Shown here one piece after another: positions 1 through 11,726 of a stretch of 28,630 nt of DNA. A model generated the notes under the pieces. The model made no database searches and was not told the origin of the DNA. It worked only from the letters and a program-made list of their open reading frames with translations. The position numbers and the translations under genes were made by a program. Position 1 is the first letter of the stretch. Each line of letters starts with the position of its first letter. The DNA is from an uncultured Moraxella sp. (GTDB lineage Bacteria > Pseudomonadota > Gammaproteobacteria > Pseudomonadales > Moraxellaceae), in NCBI GenBank assembly GCA_927911235.1, contig CAKMOY010000046.1:1-28630 (forward strand). Direction: 5' to 3'.

Positions 1-72
1 GTTTTGTTTAAAATTTGGATTAATTGGTTTTGTTGAATAAAAACTTTATGGAAAAACAAAACCTCACGTAAC

Positions 73-89
73 AGGGGCGTATGATACGC
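73..89. repeat. REP-like palindrome, degenerate copy 1
   Basis: The sequence AGGGGCGTATGATACGC matches the core of two better copies at 21726-21748 and 27960-27984 (shared pattern AGGGGC-TAT-ATACGC), with the central TTGC shortened. It lies about 120 bases downstream of the minus-strand AEC carrier. It is followed at 88-105 by a second hairpin made of a GC-capped T-run and A-run. Together they could end minus-strand transcription. The rest of 1-208 shows only AT-rich sequence, including a 9-bp inverted repeat (26-34 with 55-63), and no gene that I can support. Confidence 0.45.
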
Positions 90-208
90 TTTTTTTGAAA
101 AAAGCTATCATTTTTTTATCATATTGGCAACTATGAGATAATCGGTATTATTTTAAGTATAAATGGAAAAATTAACAAAGGGTTTTGAACAAAATTACCA
201 AAAAACCA

Positions 209-1163
209 TCAAACCAAACCGACTGTCCGCAAAACCGCCATACCCACGCCCATGCCAACCATACTAAAAACGGTAGTAAATGCCAAAATATTGGCGGCTA
301 AAATGTCGTTTCCGCCCATTGCTTTTGCCATCACATAACTTGCGGCGGCGACAGGACTTGCCACCATGATAAATAGCACGCCAAACTGTACAGGCGTTAA
401 AGTGAACGCCATGCCAAACGCCACAGCGATAAGCGGTGCAAACAAAATCCGCCCAATGCTCGCTTGCATGGATACGCCAGACAGCTGAAACATGGTTTTT
501 AAATCCATGCTCGCTCCTGCACAAATCAGAGCAAGTGGCAAGGCAACCGCACCGACAAGTTGCCCTGTTTTGGTGATAAATTCTGGCAACATCGGCAAAC
601 CTAAAAATTTATAGGCAAACGCTGATACAAGGGCGATAATCAGTGGATTTTTGCCATTTTGGTTGTCATGCCAACGGCTTTTTGTTGAAAACCTGTGCTT
701 TTGGTATCGGTTCGGCTTAAGCAAATGACGGATAACACATTGTATAAATGGTAATCACGCCCATATACACAGCCCCCATGCTCATGCCCATTTCGCCATA
801 AGCATTGACAACGGTTGCCAAGCCGATAATCGCCATGTTACTGCGAAAAATCGCTTGCACAAATACGCCTTTGTCTTTAATGTCTTTTACAAAAAAGTAA
901 GCGTAAAGTTCTGCCAAAAAATACAGTAAAAACGTTACTAAAAAACCTGTTCCGAGCAAGTTTATTTGTTCAGAAATATTAATTTCACTTTTTAGCACAC
1001 TAAAAAATAGTAAGCACGGCAAACTGTAATTAAAAACAATGTGCGATGCGGTATTGACAAAATTATCGTTTACGACTTGGCGTTTTTGCATAAACACGCC
1101 CAATGCCATCAGTAGTAAGTTTGGCATGGTGATGTTAAAAGCAAAAAGTAAAGCGGAAAGCAT
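209..1163 (-). CDS. AEC family transporter (auxin efflux carrier / malonate permease type), frameshifted as read
   Basis: A hydrophobic carrier of about 318 residues once the frame is restored, the usual length for the AEC family (inner-membrane transporters of small organic acids; substrate not predictable here). The first 148 residues read from ATG at 1163, with the Shine-Dalgarno AGGA 6-9 bases upstream, and end in GAVYMGVITIYTM. The second half resumes at KNPLIIALVSAF and ends with GMGVGMAVLRTVGLV. The join needs either two missing bases restored (near 737-742 and in the A5 run around 646-651) or one base removed near 725. Two insertions give the more family-like loop LSRTDTKSTGFQQKAVGM before NPLIIA. 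The break falls in the cytoplasmic loop between the two five-helix halves. It may be a sequencing error or true decay. Confidence 0.8.
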
Positions 1164-1170
1164 ATTAGTC

Positions 1171-1278
1171 CTAAATTACTTGGTATAGGGTTTTCATTTC
1201 ATTATCATTAAGCACAGATACAATTTTAAAGCCAAAGTTTTCATACAAATCTATTAATTGAATTAGGTTAAGGTTAAA
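1171..1278 (-). pseudogene. C-terminal remnant of a GNAT-type N-acetyltransferase
   Basis: A 35-codon open stretch ending at TAG (1171-1173) reads LIDLYENFGFKIVSVLNDNE and finishes MKTLYQVI. The pattern LYE-x-F-GFK is the typical acetyl-CoA-binding end of GNAT acetyltransferases. There is no start codon: the frame is closed by TGA at 1279-1281 and overlaps the 3' end of the citrate transporter. The stop sits on the Shine-Dalgarno of the AEC carrier. This looks like the tail of a gene whose first 100 or so codons were deleted, bringing the carrier and the citrate transporter together. The match is short, so confidence is moderate. Confidence 0.45.
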
Positions 1279-2571
1279 TCACCCCAATCACCCACGAACA
1301 GAACATAATCGCAAGCGACAATCCCCAAATCCAAAAGAATGAATAACGAATATGCTTACCCATTGACAGATTAGCAAGCCCTAGACCCATCCATAATGCA
1401 GGCGAAAATGGTGAAACAAACGTACCAACAATACTACCTATCATCACCGCATAGCCAGATTTTGCAGGTTCAACGCCTACATCCGTGGTAATCTGCTCAA
1501 CAACAGGGAATAAGCCAAAATAATACGCATCCGTTGATAACACAAGCTCTAACGGTACGCCAAAAAATCCTGTAACATAATGCAAGTTTGGCAATAAGGC
1601 TTGTGGCAAAATGCTGACCAAATCTTTTGAGATAGAATCCAACATTCCCGCCCCTTTAAGCGTACCCAAGAATGTCCCTGCTGCCAAAATAATGGTTGCC
1701 ATCATAATCGCACCACCAGCATTGGCATTGATACAAGCGATTTGCTCTTTTGGTGTACGATAATTGACAAGCAACGCAACCGAAGTACCAAGCATAAAGA
1801 CAAACGCAGGTGGTAATAAATTAGCAAACAATACAATCATCGCTGCGATAAAGATAGCAACGTTTGCCCAAAATAGTTTTGGATTAAGCGGTTTTTCATC
1901 GGCATTTTCTGCAACATGATTGGCTTCTGCACCTGATACCAATGCACCATGCTCGGCAATAATACGGCGTTTTTCACGCATACCCAAAATCACCGCCATA
2001 ATAATGGTTAAAGTAATACCGATAATTTGCACCATAATAAGCGGACGATAAATCACTTCCACATCAGCTGACAACACAGTCGCCACACGAGCGAGTGGCC
2101 CGCCCCACGGCAACATATTGGTAATACCTGCACTTGCTGCAAGTAACAAAAACAGCATATAAGGGTTCATTTTTAGACGTTGATAAAGCGGTAATAACGC
2201 AGGTACAACCAATAAAAATGTCGTTGCCCCTGCACCATCTAACTGTGCGACAACAGAAATTAAAACTGTACCCACAGCAACCGAAATCACGTTACCACGA
2301 GTAACCTTAATTAATCCATCAATTAACGGCTTAAACACGCCTGCATCTCCCATAATGCTAAAAAACAAAATAGCAAACACAAACATAACAACAATCTGAA
2401 TCACAGATGTTGTACCATCAAGATAAAATTCTTTTATCTGTGCTAAATCAAATCCTGCCAGCAATGCACCGATAAATGGCACAAGCACCATTGCAATCAC
2501 AGGCGATACTTTTCAGTTAATAACAAGCCCACAATCACAAAGATAATAGCAAGCCCAACAATAGTCAGCAT
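1274..2571 (-). CDS. CitMHS family citrate:Mg2+/H+ symporter, frameshifted near its start
   Basis: Imports metal-citrate (Mg-citrate in the best-known members) across the inner membrane. The 408-residue main frame contains about eleven hydrophobic segments and family-typical stretches such as QLDGAGATTFLLVVPALLPL, LLLAASAGITNMLPWGGPLAR and GTFVSPFSPALWMGLGLA. The true start is ATG at 2571 with Shine-Dalgarno GGAGAG, giving MLTIVGLAIIFVIVGLLLTE as the first membrane helix. The frame then breaks at the A4 run corresponding to 2510-2513. One extra A gives LTEKVSPVIAMVLVP, which joins the main frame without a gap, for about 432 residues, the normal family size. A good promoter lies just upstream (2603-2631). 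Confidence 0.88.
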
Positions 2572-2602
2572 AATCTCTCCATAAACTAAACAAAATTACT
2601 GC

Positions 2603-2631
2603 ATTATAAATAAAAAATTAAAAATTCACAA
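2603..2631 (-). promoter_or_regulatory. Putative sigma-70 promoter for the citrate transporter
   Basis: On the minus strand, TTGTGA (2626-2631) is followed after 17 bases by a perfect TATAAT (2603-2608), about 31 bases before the ATG at 2571. It lies between the end of mnmG and the transporter, so the transporter can be transcribed on its own. Found by eye. Confidence 0.5.
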
Positions 2632-2681
2632 ATACAATATAATTTTAGCTTATGAAAAATTGGCACAAGTTTATAACAATA

Positions 2682-4558
2682 TCAAGACTTTAGCTTTTTC
2701 AATTTTTTAATCGTCATCGCTAATAGACTCACCGCTGCAGGGGTTACACCGCTGATACGGCTTGCCTGTCCCAGCGTAGCAGGGCGAACATGAGTCAATT
2801 TTTGTACAATTTCATTGGACAATCCAGACACAGATTTATAATCAAAATCGGCAGGCAAAGCAGTGTTTTCAAGACGTTTCATCTGCTCAATCTCGTCTGA
2901 TTGGCGGTTGATGTAGCCTTCATATTTTACGCCAATTTCAATCTGCTCGCCCACTTCATCACTCACTTCAGAATTTGTAATGACTGCAATATCCTTAAAA
3001 CTAATATTAGGACGTTTTAATAAATCCAAACTGTTTACTTCTTTGGTCAAAACTTCATCAGGATTATTTTGCATAAACGCCTTGCCAAGTGCATTGTTTG
3101 GCGTTGCCCAAAGAGCCTTTAATCGCTCAGTTTCTGTGGCGATTTTTTCCATTTTTTCACTATAGGCTTGCCAGCGTGCGTCATCAACTAGCCCCAATTC
3201 ACGCCCTTTTTCGGTCAAGCGTTGGTCGGCATTGTCTTCACGCAGCATCAAGCGATATTCGGCACGGCTTGTAAACATACGGTACGGCTCTTTTGTGCCG
3301 TTAGTGATTAAATCGTCCACCAACACGCCCACATAAGCCTCGTCACGGCGTGGCGTCCATGCGTCTTTGCCTTGCGTGCGTAGCCCTGCATTTAGACCTG
3401 CCAATAAGCCTTGAGCTGCCGCCTCTTCATAGCCTGTTGTGCCATTGATTTGCCCTGCAAAAAATAGGTTGGCAATCGCTTTGGTTTCCAAACTTGGATG
3501 CAAGGCTTGTGGGTCAAAATAATCGTATTCAATGGCGTAACCAGGGCGTAAAATATGAGCGTTTTCAAGCCCTTTCATGGAATGCACAAGTTGTAATTGA
3601 ATGTCAAACGGCAAACTGGTAGAAATGCCATTTGGATAAAGTTCATGCGTGGTCAAGCCTTCTGGCTCAATAAAAATTTGATGGCTGTCTTTGTCAGCAA
3701 AACGATGAATTTTGTCTTCAATAGACGGACAATATCTTGGCCCAACCCCTTCAATCACCCCAGAATACATGGGTGAGCGGTCAAGCCCACTTCTAATAAT
3801 GTCATGCGTTCGTTCGTTGGTGTGGGTGATGTAGCAGTTGATTTGGCGTGGGTGCATAGCAACATTGCCCATATAACTCATGACTGGCAAAGGCGTATCG
3901 CCAGCTTGCACGGTCATTTTGCTAAAATCTACCGTGCGTGCGTCAATGCGTGGCGGTGTGCCTGTTTTTAGTCGTCCCACAGGCAAATTTAACTCACGCA
4001 AACGCTCGGCAAGACGAATGGACGGTGGGTCGCCTGCTCGTCCGCCTTTGTGGTTTTGTAGTCCGATATGAATTGTTCCACCCAAAAATGTGCCAGACGT
4101 TAGCACCACCGCACCGCAAGAAAACTCAATCCCTGCTTGTGTTACAACGGCAACGGCTTTACCATTTTCCACCAAAATATCATCGGCAGCTTGTTGAAAA
4201 ATATCCAAATTTGCTGATTTTCTAGGGTATGGCGAATGTAGGCTTTGTATAAAATTCTGTCAGCTTGAGCCCGTGTCGCGCGCACTGCCGCCCCTTTTCG
4301 GCTGTTTAACACACGAAATTGAATGCCTGCGTGGTCGGTCGCCAACGCCATGACACCGCCTAATGCGTCTACTTCACGCACAAGGTGCGATTTGCCAATA
4401 CCGCCAATGGCAGGGTTGCACGACATTTGCCCAAGCGTTTCAATATTGTGCGTCAAAAGTAGCGTTTGTTGCCCCATGCGAGCTGCCGCCAAAGCTGCCT
4501 CTGTACCTGCATGACCGCCACCAATCACAATCACGTCATAAATTTTTGGGTATTTCAT
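2682..4558 (-). CDS. mnmG: tRNA uridine-5-carboxymethylaminomethyl(34) synthesis enzyme MnmG, frameshifted
   Basis: FAD- and NADH-dependent partner of MnmE. The complex installs the cmnm5 group on the wobble uridine of tRNAs reading split codon boxes. The N-terminal frame shows the FAD-binding GGGHAG (residues 13-18) and the conserved [17 protein letters not shown] with Cys47. The long second frame shows [15 protein letters not shown] and [16 protein letters not shown] with the second conserved Cys region, and the MnmE-binding C-terminal helical domain ending [15 protein letters not shown]. The two frames join at residue about 115: adding one A in the AAA run opposite 4210-4212 gives [20 protein letters not shown]. 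Restored length is about 625 residues, normal for the family. The start at 4558 is chosen over an upstream in-frame codon because AGAG precedes it at the right spacing. It diverges from purH. Confidence 0.95.
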
Positions 4559-4599
4559 AATTTTCTCTTTATTATTAAATATAATGTTAAAAACCAATT

Positions 4600-4608
4600 A
4601 TTATAGCA
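4600..4608 (-). promoter_or_regulatory. Putative extended -10 promoter of mnmG
   Basis: The minus strand reads TGCTATAAT, a perfect extended -10 (TGnTATAAT), about 42 bases upstream of the mnmG ATG. No good -35 is visible at the usual distance (ATCCCA), which extended -10 promoters can tolerate. The same nine bases occur in front of icd. Confidence 0.4.
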
Positions 4609-4657
4609 TTTTTATTGGGGTTTGGGATTTATTTAAACGTGGTTTGTGTAAATTTTT

Positions 4658-4686
4658 TTGTCAAAATTTGGCTAAAAATTTATGGT
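4658..4686 (+). promoter_or_regulatory. Putative promoter of purH
   Basis: TTGTCA (4658-4663), a 17-base spacer, then TATGGT (4681-4686), about 100 bases before purH. A second -10-like TAGAAT at 4696-4701 lacks a well-spaced -35. Weak call by eye. I saw no convincing PurR-type operator. Confidence 0.25.
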
Positions 4687-4788
4687 TAACTGTGTTAGAA
4701 TATTTAACAGTTTTTGTTTTTTTGGGCTTATAAAATAATTTTTAGATTGTTTTATAAGATTTTTTTAAAAATAAATTGGACTTTATTT

Positions 4789-6372
4789 ATGAATAACCAA
4801 CCTTATGCCTTGCTGTCTGTGTCTGATAAATCTGGTATTGTTGATTTTGCCAAAGGTTTATTGGTGCATAATTTTCGCCTTTTATCAACAGGTGGTACTT
4901 ATAAACTGCTCAAAGAAAACGGTCTTGACGTTACAGAAGTTGCCGAATATACAGGCTTTGCCGAGATGATGGACGGTCGTGTCAAAACCTTACATCCAAA
5001 AGTACATGGCGGTATTTTAGGTCGTCGTGGCACGGACGATGCGATTATGGCGGAGCATGGCATTGATCGCATTGACATGGTGGTGGTAAATCTGTATCCA
5101 TTCGCTCAAACCATCGCAAAACCAAACGTAACCAAAGAAGATGCCATTGAAAACATTGACATTGGCGGTCCTACAATGGTGCGTGCTGCCGCTAAAAATC
5201 ATGACCATGTGAGCATTGTTACCAATCCAAACGACTACTCAATGATTTTGGGCGAATTGACTGCGGACGGTGCGATTTCGGCACAAACTCGTTTTGATTT
5301 GGCGGTCAAAGCCTTTGAACACACCGCCCATTATGATGGTATGATTGCCAACTTTTTGGGCAATCGTTTGCAAGGCTTTGATAATGCTGAACAATTTCCA
5401 CGCACGTTTAACGTACAAATGGACAAAGCCCAAGACTTACGCTATGGCGAAAATCCACACCAAAATGCCAGTTTTTATGTGGAAAAATCCCCTGTCAATG
5501 GTGTAAAAGAAGCCAGCATTTCAACCGCTAAACAATTACAAGGCAAAGAATTATCCTACAATAATATTGCCGATACCGATGCGGCGTTAGAATGTGTTAA
5601 ATCATTTGAAGCCCCTGCTTGCGTGATTGTGAAACACGCCAATCCATGCGGTGTGGCGGTAGATAGCGACTTGACATCAGCGTATCAAAAAGCCTTTGCC
5701 ACCGACCCAGAATCAGCCTTTGGCGGTATTATCGCCTTTAACCGTCAGCTTGATGTGGCGACTGCAATGGCGATTGTGGAACAGCAGTTTGTAGAAGTTA
5801 TCATCGCTCCAAGTGTTGCCGATGGCGCGCTTGAAATCACAGGTGCTAAGAAAAACGTGCGTGTCCTCGTGTGTGGCGAATTGCCAAAACCAAGCGAGCG
5901 TAAAGCCCAATTTGATTTTAAACGAGTAACTGGCGGTCTGCTTGTACAAGACCAAGATTTGGGTTGGATTAGCCTTGATGATTTAAAAGTGGTAACAAAA
6001 GCACAACCAACCAAAGAACAGCTTGATGACTTGTTATTTACTTGGAAAGTGGCAAAATACGTCAAATCCAATGCGATTGTGTATGGCAAAGACCAACGCA
6101 CCATTGGTGTGGGTGCAGGGCAAATGAGCCGAGTGAACTCTGCTCGTATCGCAGGGATTAAAGCCGAACACGCTGGATTATCGCCTGTTGGTGCGGTGAT
6201 GGCTTCGGACGCATTTTTCCCATTCCGTGATGGTATTGACAATGCTGCCAAAGCAGGTATCACTGCAATTATCCAACCGGGTGGCTCAATGCGTGACGAT
6301 GAAACGATTGCGGCAGCCGATGAACATGGTATTGCAATGGTGTTCACAGGTATGCGTCATTTTAGACATTAA
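4789..6372 (+). CDS. purH: Bifunctional AICAR formyltransferase / IMP cyclohydrolase PurH
   Basis: Catalyses the last two steps of de novo purine synthesis in the cytosol: AICAR plus 10-formyl-THF to FAICAR, then ring closure to IMP. At 527 residues it has the standard length. The N-terminal cyclohydrolase (MGS-like) domain contains [31 protein letters not shown] and [16 protein letters not shown]. The formyltransferase domain contains [14 protein letters not shown] and the catalytic KHANPCG (about residues 282-288). The start [16 protein letters not shown] is chosen because this matches family N-termini. An upstream in-frame ATG would only add an AT-rich, low-complexity stretch. The gene is intact and stands alone, with a strong terminator immediately after it. 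Confidence 0.97.
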   Translation: MNNQPYALLSVSDKSGIVDFAKGLLVHNFRLLSTGGTYKLLKENGLDVTEVAEYTGFAEMMDGRVKTLHPKVHGGILGRRGTDDAIMAEHGIDRIDMVVVNLYPFAQTIAKPNVTKEDAIENIDIGGPTMVRAAAKNHDHVSIVTNPNDYSMILGELTADGAISAQTRFDLAVKAFEHTAHYDGMIANFLGNRLQGFDNAEQFPRTFNVQMDKAQDLRYGENPHQNASFYVEKSPVNGVKEASISTAKQLQGKELSYNNIADTDAALECVKSFEAPACVIVKHANPCGVAVDSDLTSAYQKAFATDPESAFGGIIAFNRQLDVATAMAIVEQQFVEVIIAPSVADGALEITGAKKNVRVLVCGELPKPSERKAQFDFKRVTGGLLVQDQDLGWISLDDLKVVTKAQPTKEQLDDLLFTWKVAKYVKSNAIVYGKDQRTIGVGAGQMSRVNSARIAGIKAEHAGLSPVGAVMASDAFFPFRDGIDNAAKAGITAIIQPGGSMRDDETIAAADEHGIAMVFTGMRHFRH

Positions 6373-6391
6373 TCTGTAAGTTTGAATTAAT

Positions 6392-6426
6392 AAAAAAAGC
6401 GAAAATTTTGGTTTTCGCTTTTTTTT
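6392..6426. terminator. Bidirectional rho-independent terminator between purH and icd
   Basis: A run of A then GCGAAAA, a short ATTTTGG loop, TTTTCGC and a run of eight T. The stem with A and T tails on both sides can work on either strand, suiting the convergent ends of purH (6372) and icd (6514). Confidence 0.85.
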
Positions 6427-6513
6427 GGTAATTTTTTCCAAATTTTTACATGATAAAAAAATACACCCAAACTTGTGATTTGGGCATATTTAACATGATG
6501 CAAAGTTAAACGA

Positions 6514-8732
<2,219 letters not shown>

Positions 8733-8830
8733 AAAAACTCCATTTGGTTATTATAAAAAAGAAAAATGGGAAAATCACAAATTTGGCATAATATCCAACA
8801 AATGTCAAATATTACAAAAATATTTGCGAC

Positions 8831-8859
8831 ATTATAGCACAATTTGTTGGATTTTGGAA
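8831..8859 (-). promoter_or_regulatory. Putative extended -10 promoter of icd
   Basis: On the minus strand TTCCAA (8854-8859), a 17-base spacer, then TATAAT (8831-8836) preceded by TGC, an extended -10 identical to that of mnmG. A separate TTGACA at 8803-8808 has only a poor -10 (CAAATT) at 17 bases. The region 8733-8922 otherwise holds no gene. Confidence 0.45.
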
Positions 8860-8922
8860 AAGTGAATGTGTACAAATGTTTTTGTTATTTTGATAAAAAA
8901 TTGTTGATAAAAAATTCAAAAA

Positions 8923-9751
8923 TTAGCCCTGATAAAAACGTTCCAATGCAGGCACAATTTGTTTTTTGCGACTGACAATTTGACCCAAATTGATGACTTG
9001 TTGATGAAGATTGTTTTGAGTTTTATTTAAGTTAAATGATTGATAAATAATATGATTTTGTTCATCATCGGTACAAATCGCCCAAGATTGTTGTTGTAAG
9101 ATATCCACAATCACCACCAACAAAAAAATCCAAATGGTCTTGTTGTTTGACATTGTTAATAGTCGCTTGTAAATCAGTAATTCTCTCAAAAATTTGTTCA
9201 GGATTAACCGTTTCTATACAAGAAATTCCCCATTTTTTATTATGATACCCAATGTCATTTTTTGTGATAAAGGTAAAATGTTTGTAATCAGTAGTCAATA
9301 ATTGTTCACTTGTTAAGTGACTAACATCACTTTTGGCATTAAACAACTGTTTGGCAAAATCAGACACATCAGTGATATCGGCGATTTCACAAAGTTTTTG
9401 TAAAACGGTTTTGTCGGTGTGGGTGGCGGTTGGGCTGTTAAGATTTAAAGTATCAGAAATTATCGCCCCTGCCATCAATGTAGCAAAGTGTTTGGGCGGT
9501 AACAAGCCCAATTCTTGATACATCAAAAACAGCAACGTACAAGTCGAGCCGACAGGTTGCAAACGAATATAAGCAGGCTCGAACGTGGTCAAATCGCCCA
9601 ATTTATGATGGTCAATCACATAGCGGATTTGGTAACGGTGCAAATCGGCGATGGATTGTCCGCTTTCGTTGTGGTCAAGTAGGGCGATGGGGTGGTTGTC
9701 CGCTAAATTTGGACACAAATCTGGCGGATTAATATTGACAAGATTTAACAA
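8923..9751 (-). pseudogene. ppaC: Manganese-dependent inorganic pyrophosphatase (PpaC, DHH family), N-terminally truncated and frameshifted
   Basis: Family II pyrophosphatases hydrolyse PPi with a Mn cluster bound by a DHH-type core. What remains is clear: PIALLDHNESGQSIAD, YVIDHHKLGDL (the DHH motif), RLQPVGSTCTLLFLMYQELG, AGAIISDTLNLNSPTATHTD and the C-terminal SRKKQIVPALERF. Missing is the first segment of about 65-70 residues with the GHxNPDxD motif that supplies one His and two Asp metal ligands. Only 137 bases separate this gene from the divergent rubredoxin, and no frame there encodes the motif. A second defect, one extra T in the T7 run at 9122-9128, splits the C-terminal domain; with T6 it reads DHLDFLLVVIVDILQQQS. 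The frame shift may be a sequencing error but the missing end cannot be. The product should lack activity. Confidence 0.85.
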
Positions 9752-9802
9752 AAATTTTTAATATTTTAACAAAATTTTTGTGGTGTGTATTTGATAATTT
9801 CA

Positions 9803-9832
9803 TTGCAAAGCCATTAATCTACTTGATAATAT
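9803..9832 (+). promoter_or_regulatory. Possible promoter of the rubredoxin gene
   Basis: TTGCAA (9803-9808), an 18-base spacer, then TAATAT (9827-9832), about 57 bases before the ATG. A moderate match, in a very AT-rich stretch where such matches are easy to find. Confidence 0.25.
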
Positions 9833-9888
9833 AAGTGAATACTTGTAAACTATATTTTTATATCAATTTTTTAATTTATAGGTAAGTT

Positions 9889-10053
9889 ATGAAAAAATAC
9901 CAATGTATCGTCTGTGGTTGGATTTATGATGAGGAGGTCGGCTGCCCAGAAGAGGGCATTGTAGCAGGCACAAAGTGGGAAGATATCCCAGAAGACTGGT
10001 CTTGCCCTGACTGTGGTGTTAGCAAGCAAGATTTTGAAATGATAGAAATTTGA
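9889..10053 (+). CDS. rubA: Rubredoxin
   Basis: A 54-residue soluble iron protein carrying a single Fe(Cys)4 centre and moving one electron. In this bacterial group rubredoxins serve rubredoxin reductase and alkane hydroxylase-type partners. The two ligand pairs are visible: C6-I-V-C9-G in [13 protein letters not shown] and C39-P-D-C42-G in [14 protein letters not shown]. The aromatic core (Tyr4, Tyr13, Trp30, Trp37) is present. An additional Cys19 occurs where many rubredoxins have Asp or another residue. The Shine-Dalgarno AGG lies about 7 bases before ATG, and a terminator follows, so it is a single-gene unit. No reductase gene is next to it. Confidence 0.96.
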   Translation: MKKYQCIVCGWIYDEEVGCPEEGIVAGTKWEDIPEDWSCPDCGVSKQDFEMIEI

Positions 10054-10076
10054 GAATATAGGATACGATTTTTATC

Positions 10077-10112
10077 AAGGCGTTTGCAACATCAAGCAAA
10101 TGCCTTTTTTTG
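10077..10112 (+). terminator. Rho-independent terminator after rubA
   Basis: AAGGC-G-TTTGC, loop AACATCAA, GCAAA-T-GCCTT, then a T7 run. The ten-pair stem has one mismatch. Confidence 0.8.
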
Positions 10113-10170
10113 TGGCAATTTGTGCCAAAAATTTACTCTATAACAATATTTTTAACAAGACATTAACTTT

Positions 10171-10198
10171 TTGCCAGTTTGTTTAAGAAAAATAAACT
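10171..10198 (+). promoter_or_regulatory. Possible promoter of pyrH
   Basis: TTGCCA (10171-10176), a 16-base spacer, then TAAACT (10193-10198), about 105 bases before the pyrH ATG. Weak match. The rest of 10113-10304 is AT-rich with no other signal that I can support. Confidence 0.25.
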
Positions 10199-10304
10199 AT
10201 CAAAAACCACTTTTTTTTTGTTAAAAATTAGCACATTTGAAAATTATTTCTTAATCTTACAATAACCACATTGAACCAAAAATTGAACACAAAAAGGTGA
10301 ACAC

Positions 10305-11030
10305 ATGTCAGATAAAGCCCCCCGTTATACACGCATTTTATTAAAACTTTCTGGTGAAGCATTGGCAGGCGTCAATGATATGGGGATTGATTCAGGGGTG
10401 CTCGACACCATGAGTTTGTCCATCGCACACCTTGTGGGATTGGGCGTTCAGGTCGGTATCGTGGTCGGCGGTGGCAATCTGTACCGTGGTAGCCAACTAC
10501 AAAAACAAGGGCTTGTCGGACGTGTAACAGGCGACCAAATGGGTATGCTTGCCACCGTGATGAATGGCTTAGCCATGCGTGATGCCCTAGAACGCCGTAA
10601 TATCAAATGCCGTCTGATGTCTGCCATGCAAATTGGCGAAGTGTGCGAAAACTATAGCAGTCGTAACGCCATCCGCTACCTAAAAGATGGCGAAGTGTGC
10701 ATATTTGTTGCAGGTACAGGAAATCCATTTTTTACCACAGATACCGCCGCTTGTTTGCGTGGGATTGAGATTGAAGCGAATTTGATTTTAAAAGCGACCA
10801 AAGTTGATGGCGTTTATAACAAAGACCCAAACAGCCATGACGATGCGGTCAAATATGACGAGCTGACCTTTGACCAAGTGCTTGACCAAAAATTGGGCGT
10901 GATGGATTTGACAGCGATTGCGTTATGCCGTGAACATAACGTACCGCTACAAGTGTTTGATATGGGTAAACCAAACGCCTTGTTAAATGTGGTGATGGGC
11001 GAAGCAGAAGGCACAAAAGTTTACCACTAA
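10305..11030 (+). CDS. pyrH: UMP kinase PyrH
   Basis: Phosphorylates UMP to UDP with ATP, feeding all pyrimidine nucleotide pools. It is a hexameric amino-acid-kinase-fold enzyme of the bacterial type. At 241 residues it has full length. Visible motifs are the phosphate-binding LLKLSGEAL (from Lys14), the glycine-rich [29 protein letters not shown], and [20 protein letters not shown] with [13 protein letters not shown]. The Shine-Dalgarno AAGGTG precedes ATG by 8 bases. It is followed 53 bases later by frr, as in most proteobacteria. Intact. Confidence 0.97.
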   Translation: MSDKAPRYTRILLKLSGEALAGVNDMGIDSGVLDTMSLSIAHLVGLGVQVGIVVGGGNLYRGSQLQKQGLVGRVTGDQMGMLATVMNGLAMRDALERRNIKCRLMSAMQIGEVCENYSSRNAIRYLKDGEVCIFVAGTGNPFFTTDTAACLRGIEIEANLILKATKVDGVYNKDPNSHDDAVKYDELTFDQVLDQKLGVMDLTAIALCREHNVPLQVFDMGKPNALLNVVMGEAEGTKVYH

Positions 11031-11083
11031 GATTTTTTAAAATTTTTAACAAATTTATTTACCTTTTATTTTAAGGATTTTTT

Positions 11084-11638
11084 ATGATAACCGAAATTCA
11101 AACCAAATGCGAAAACCAAATGAAAAAAGCGATTGAAGCTTTGGAAAATTCATTTAGCAAACTGCGTACAGGTCGTGCTCACCCTGGTATTTTATCAGGC
11201 GTGATGGTGTCGGCTTACGGCTCAGAAATGCCATTAAACCAAGTCGCCAGTATCAATGTAGAAGACAATCGCACTTTGCTGGTGCAACCATTTGATCGTA
11301 GCATGGTGCAAGCAGTGGACAAGGCGATTCGTGAGTCTGATTTAGGTCTTAATCCGATGAGTGCCGAAGTTATTCGTGTGCCACTGCCTGCCTTGACCGA
11401 AGAAACTCGTAAAGATATGCAAAAACTGGCTCGTGGCGAAGCAGAAAACAGCCGTGTATCAATCCGTAACGCTCGCCGTGATGCCAATAACGAATTAAAA
11501 GCATTGGCAAAAGACAAAGAAATCAGCGAAGATGATGAACGCCGTGCGACCGATGTTATCCAAAAAATGACCGACAAATACATTGAAACGGTGGATAAAA
11601 AATTGGCAAGTAAAGAAAATGAATTGATGGAAGTGTAA
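11084..11638 (+). CDS. frr: Ribosome recycling factor
   Basis: With EF-G and IF3 it splits post-termination ribosomes. The 184-residue protein is a mostly helical two-domain L shape. Typical stretches are [19 protein letters not shown] near the N-terminus, [40 protein letters not shown] and [20 protein letters not shown]. Shine-Dalgarno AAGGA lies before ATG. It is intact, in the conserved pyrH-frr order, and followed by a terminator, which separates it from uppS. Confidence 0.97.
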   Translation: MITEIQTKCENQMKKAIEALENSFSKLRTGRAHPGILSGVMVSAYGSEMPLNQVASINVEDNRTLLVQPFDRSMVQAVDKAIRESDLGLNPMSAEVIRVPLPALTEETRKDMQKLARGEAENSRVSIRNARRDANNELKALAKDKEISEDDERRATDVIQKMTDKYIETVDKKLASKENELMEV

Positions 11639-11649
11639 TTATTTGTCAA

Positions 11650-11683
11650 AAAAAGATTAGGGCAAATGCCTTAATCTTTTTTA
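11650..11683 (+). terminator. Rho-independent terminator after frr
   Basis: AAAGATTAGGGC, loop AAAT, GCCTTAATCTTT, then further T. One mismatch in an otherwise long stem. A-rich on the left and T-rich on the right. Confidence 0.8.
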
Positions 11684-11726
11684 TTTTTATAAAATATATT
11701 GTTAGTTCAACTTAATTGAGAAAAAC

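Noticed and set aside
26..63. Nine-bp inverted repeat GGTTTTGTT and AACAAAACC at the window edge.
   Set aside because: A simple A/T-rich repeat with a 20-base loop; no gene end or mobile element can be tied to it inside the window.
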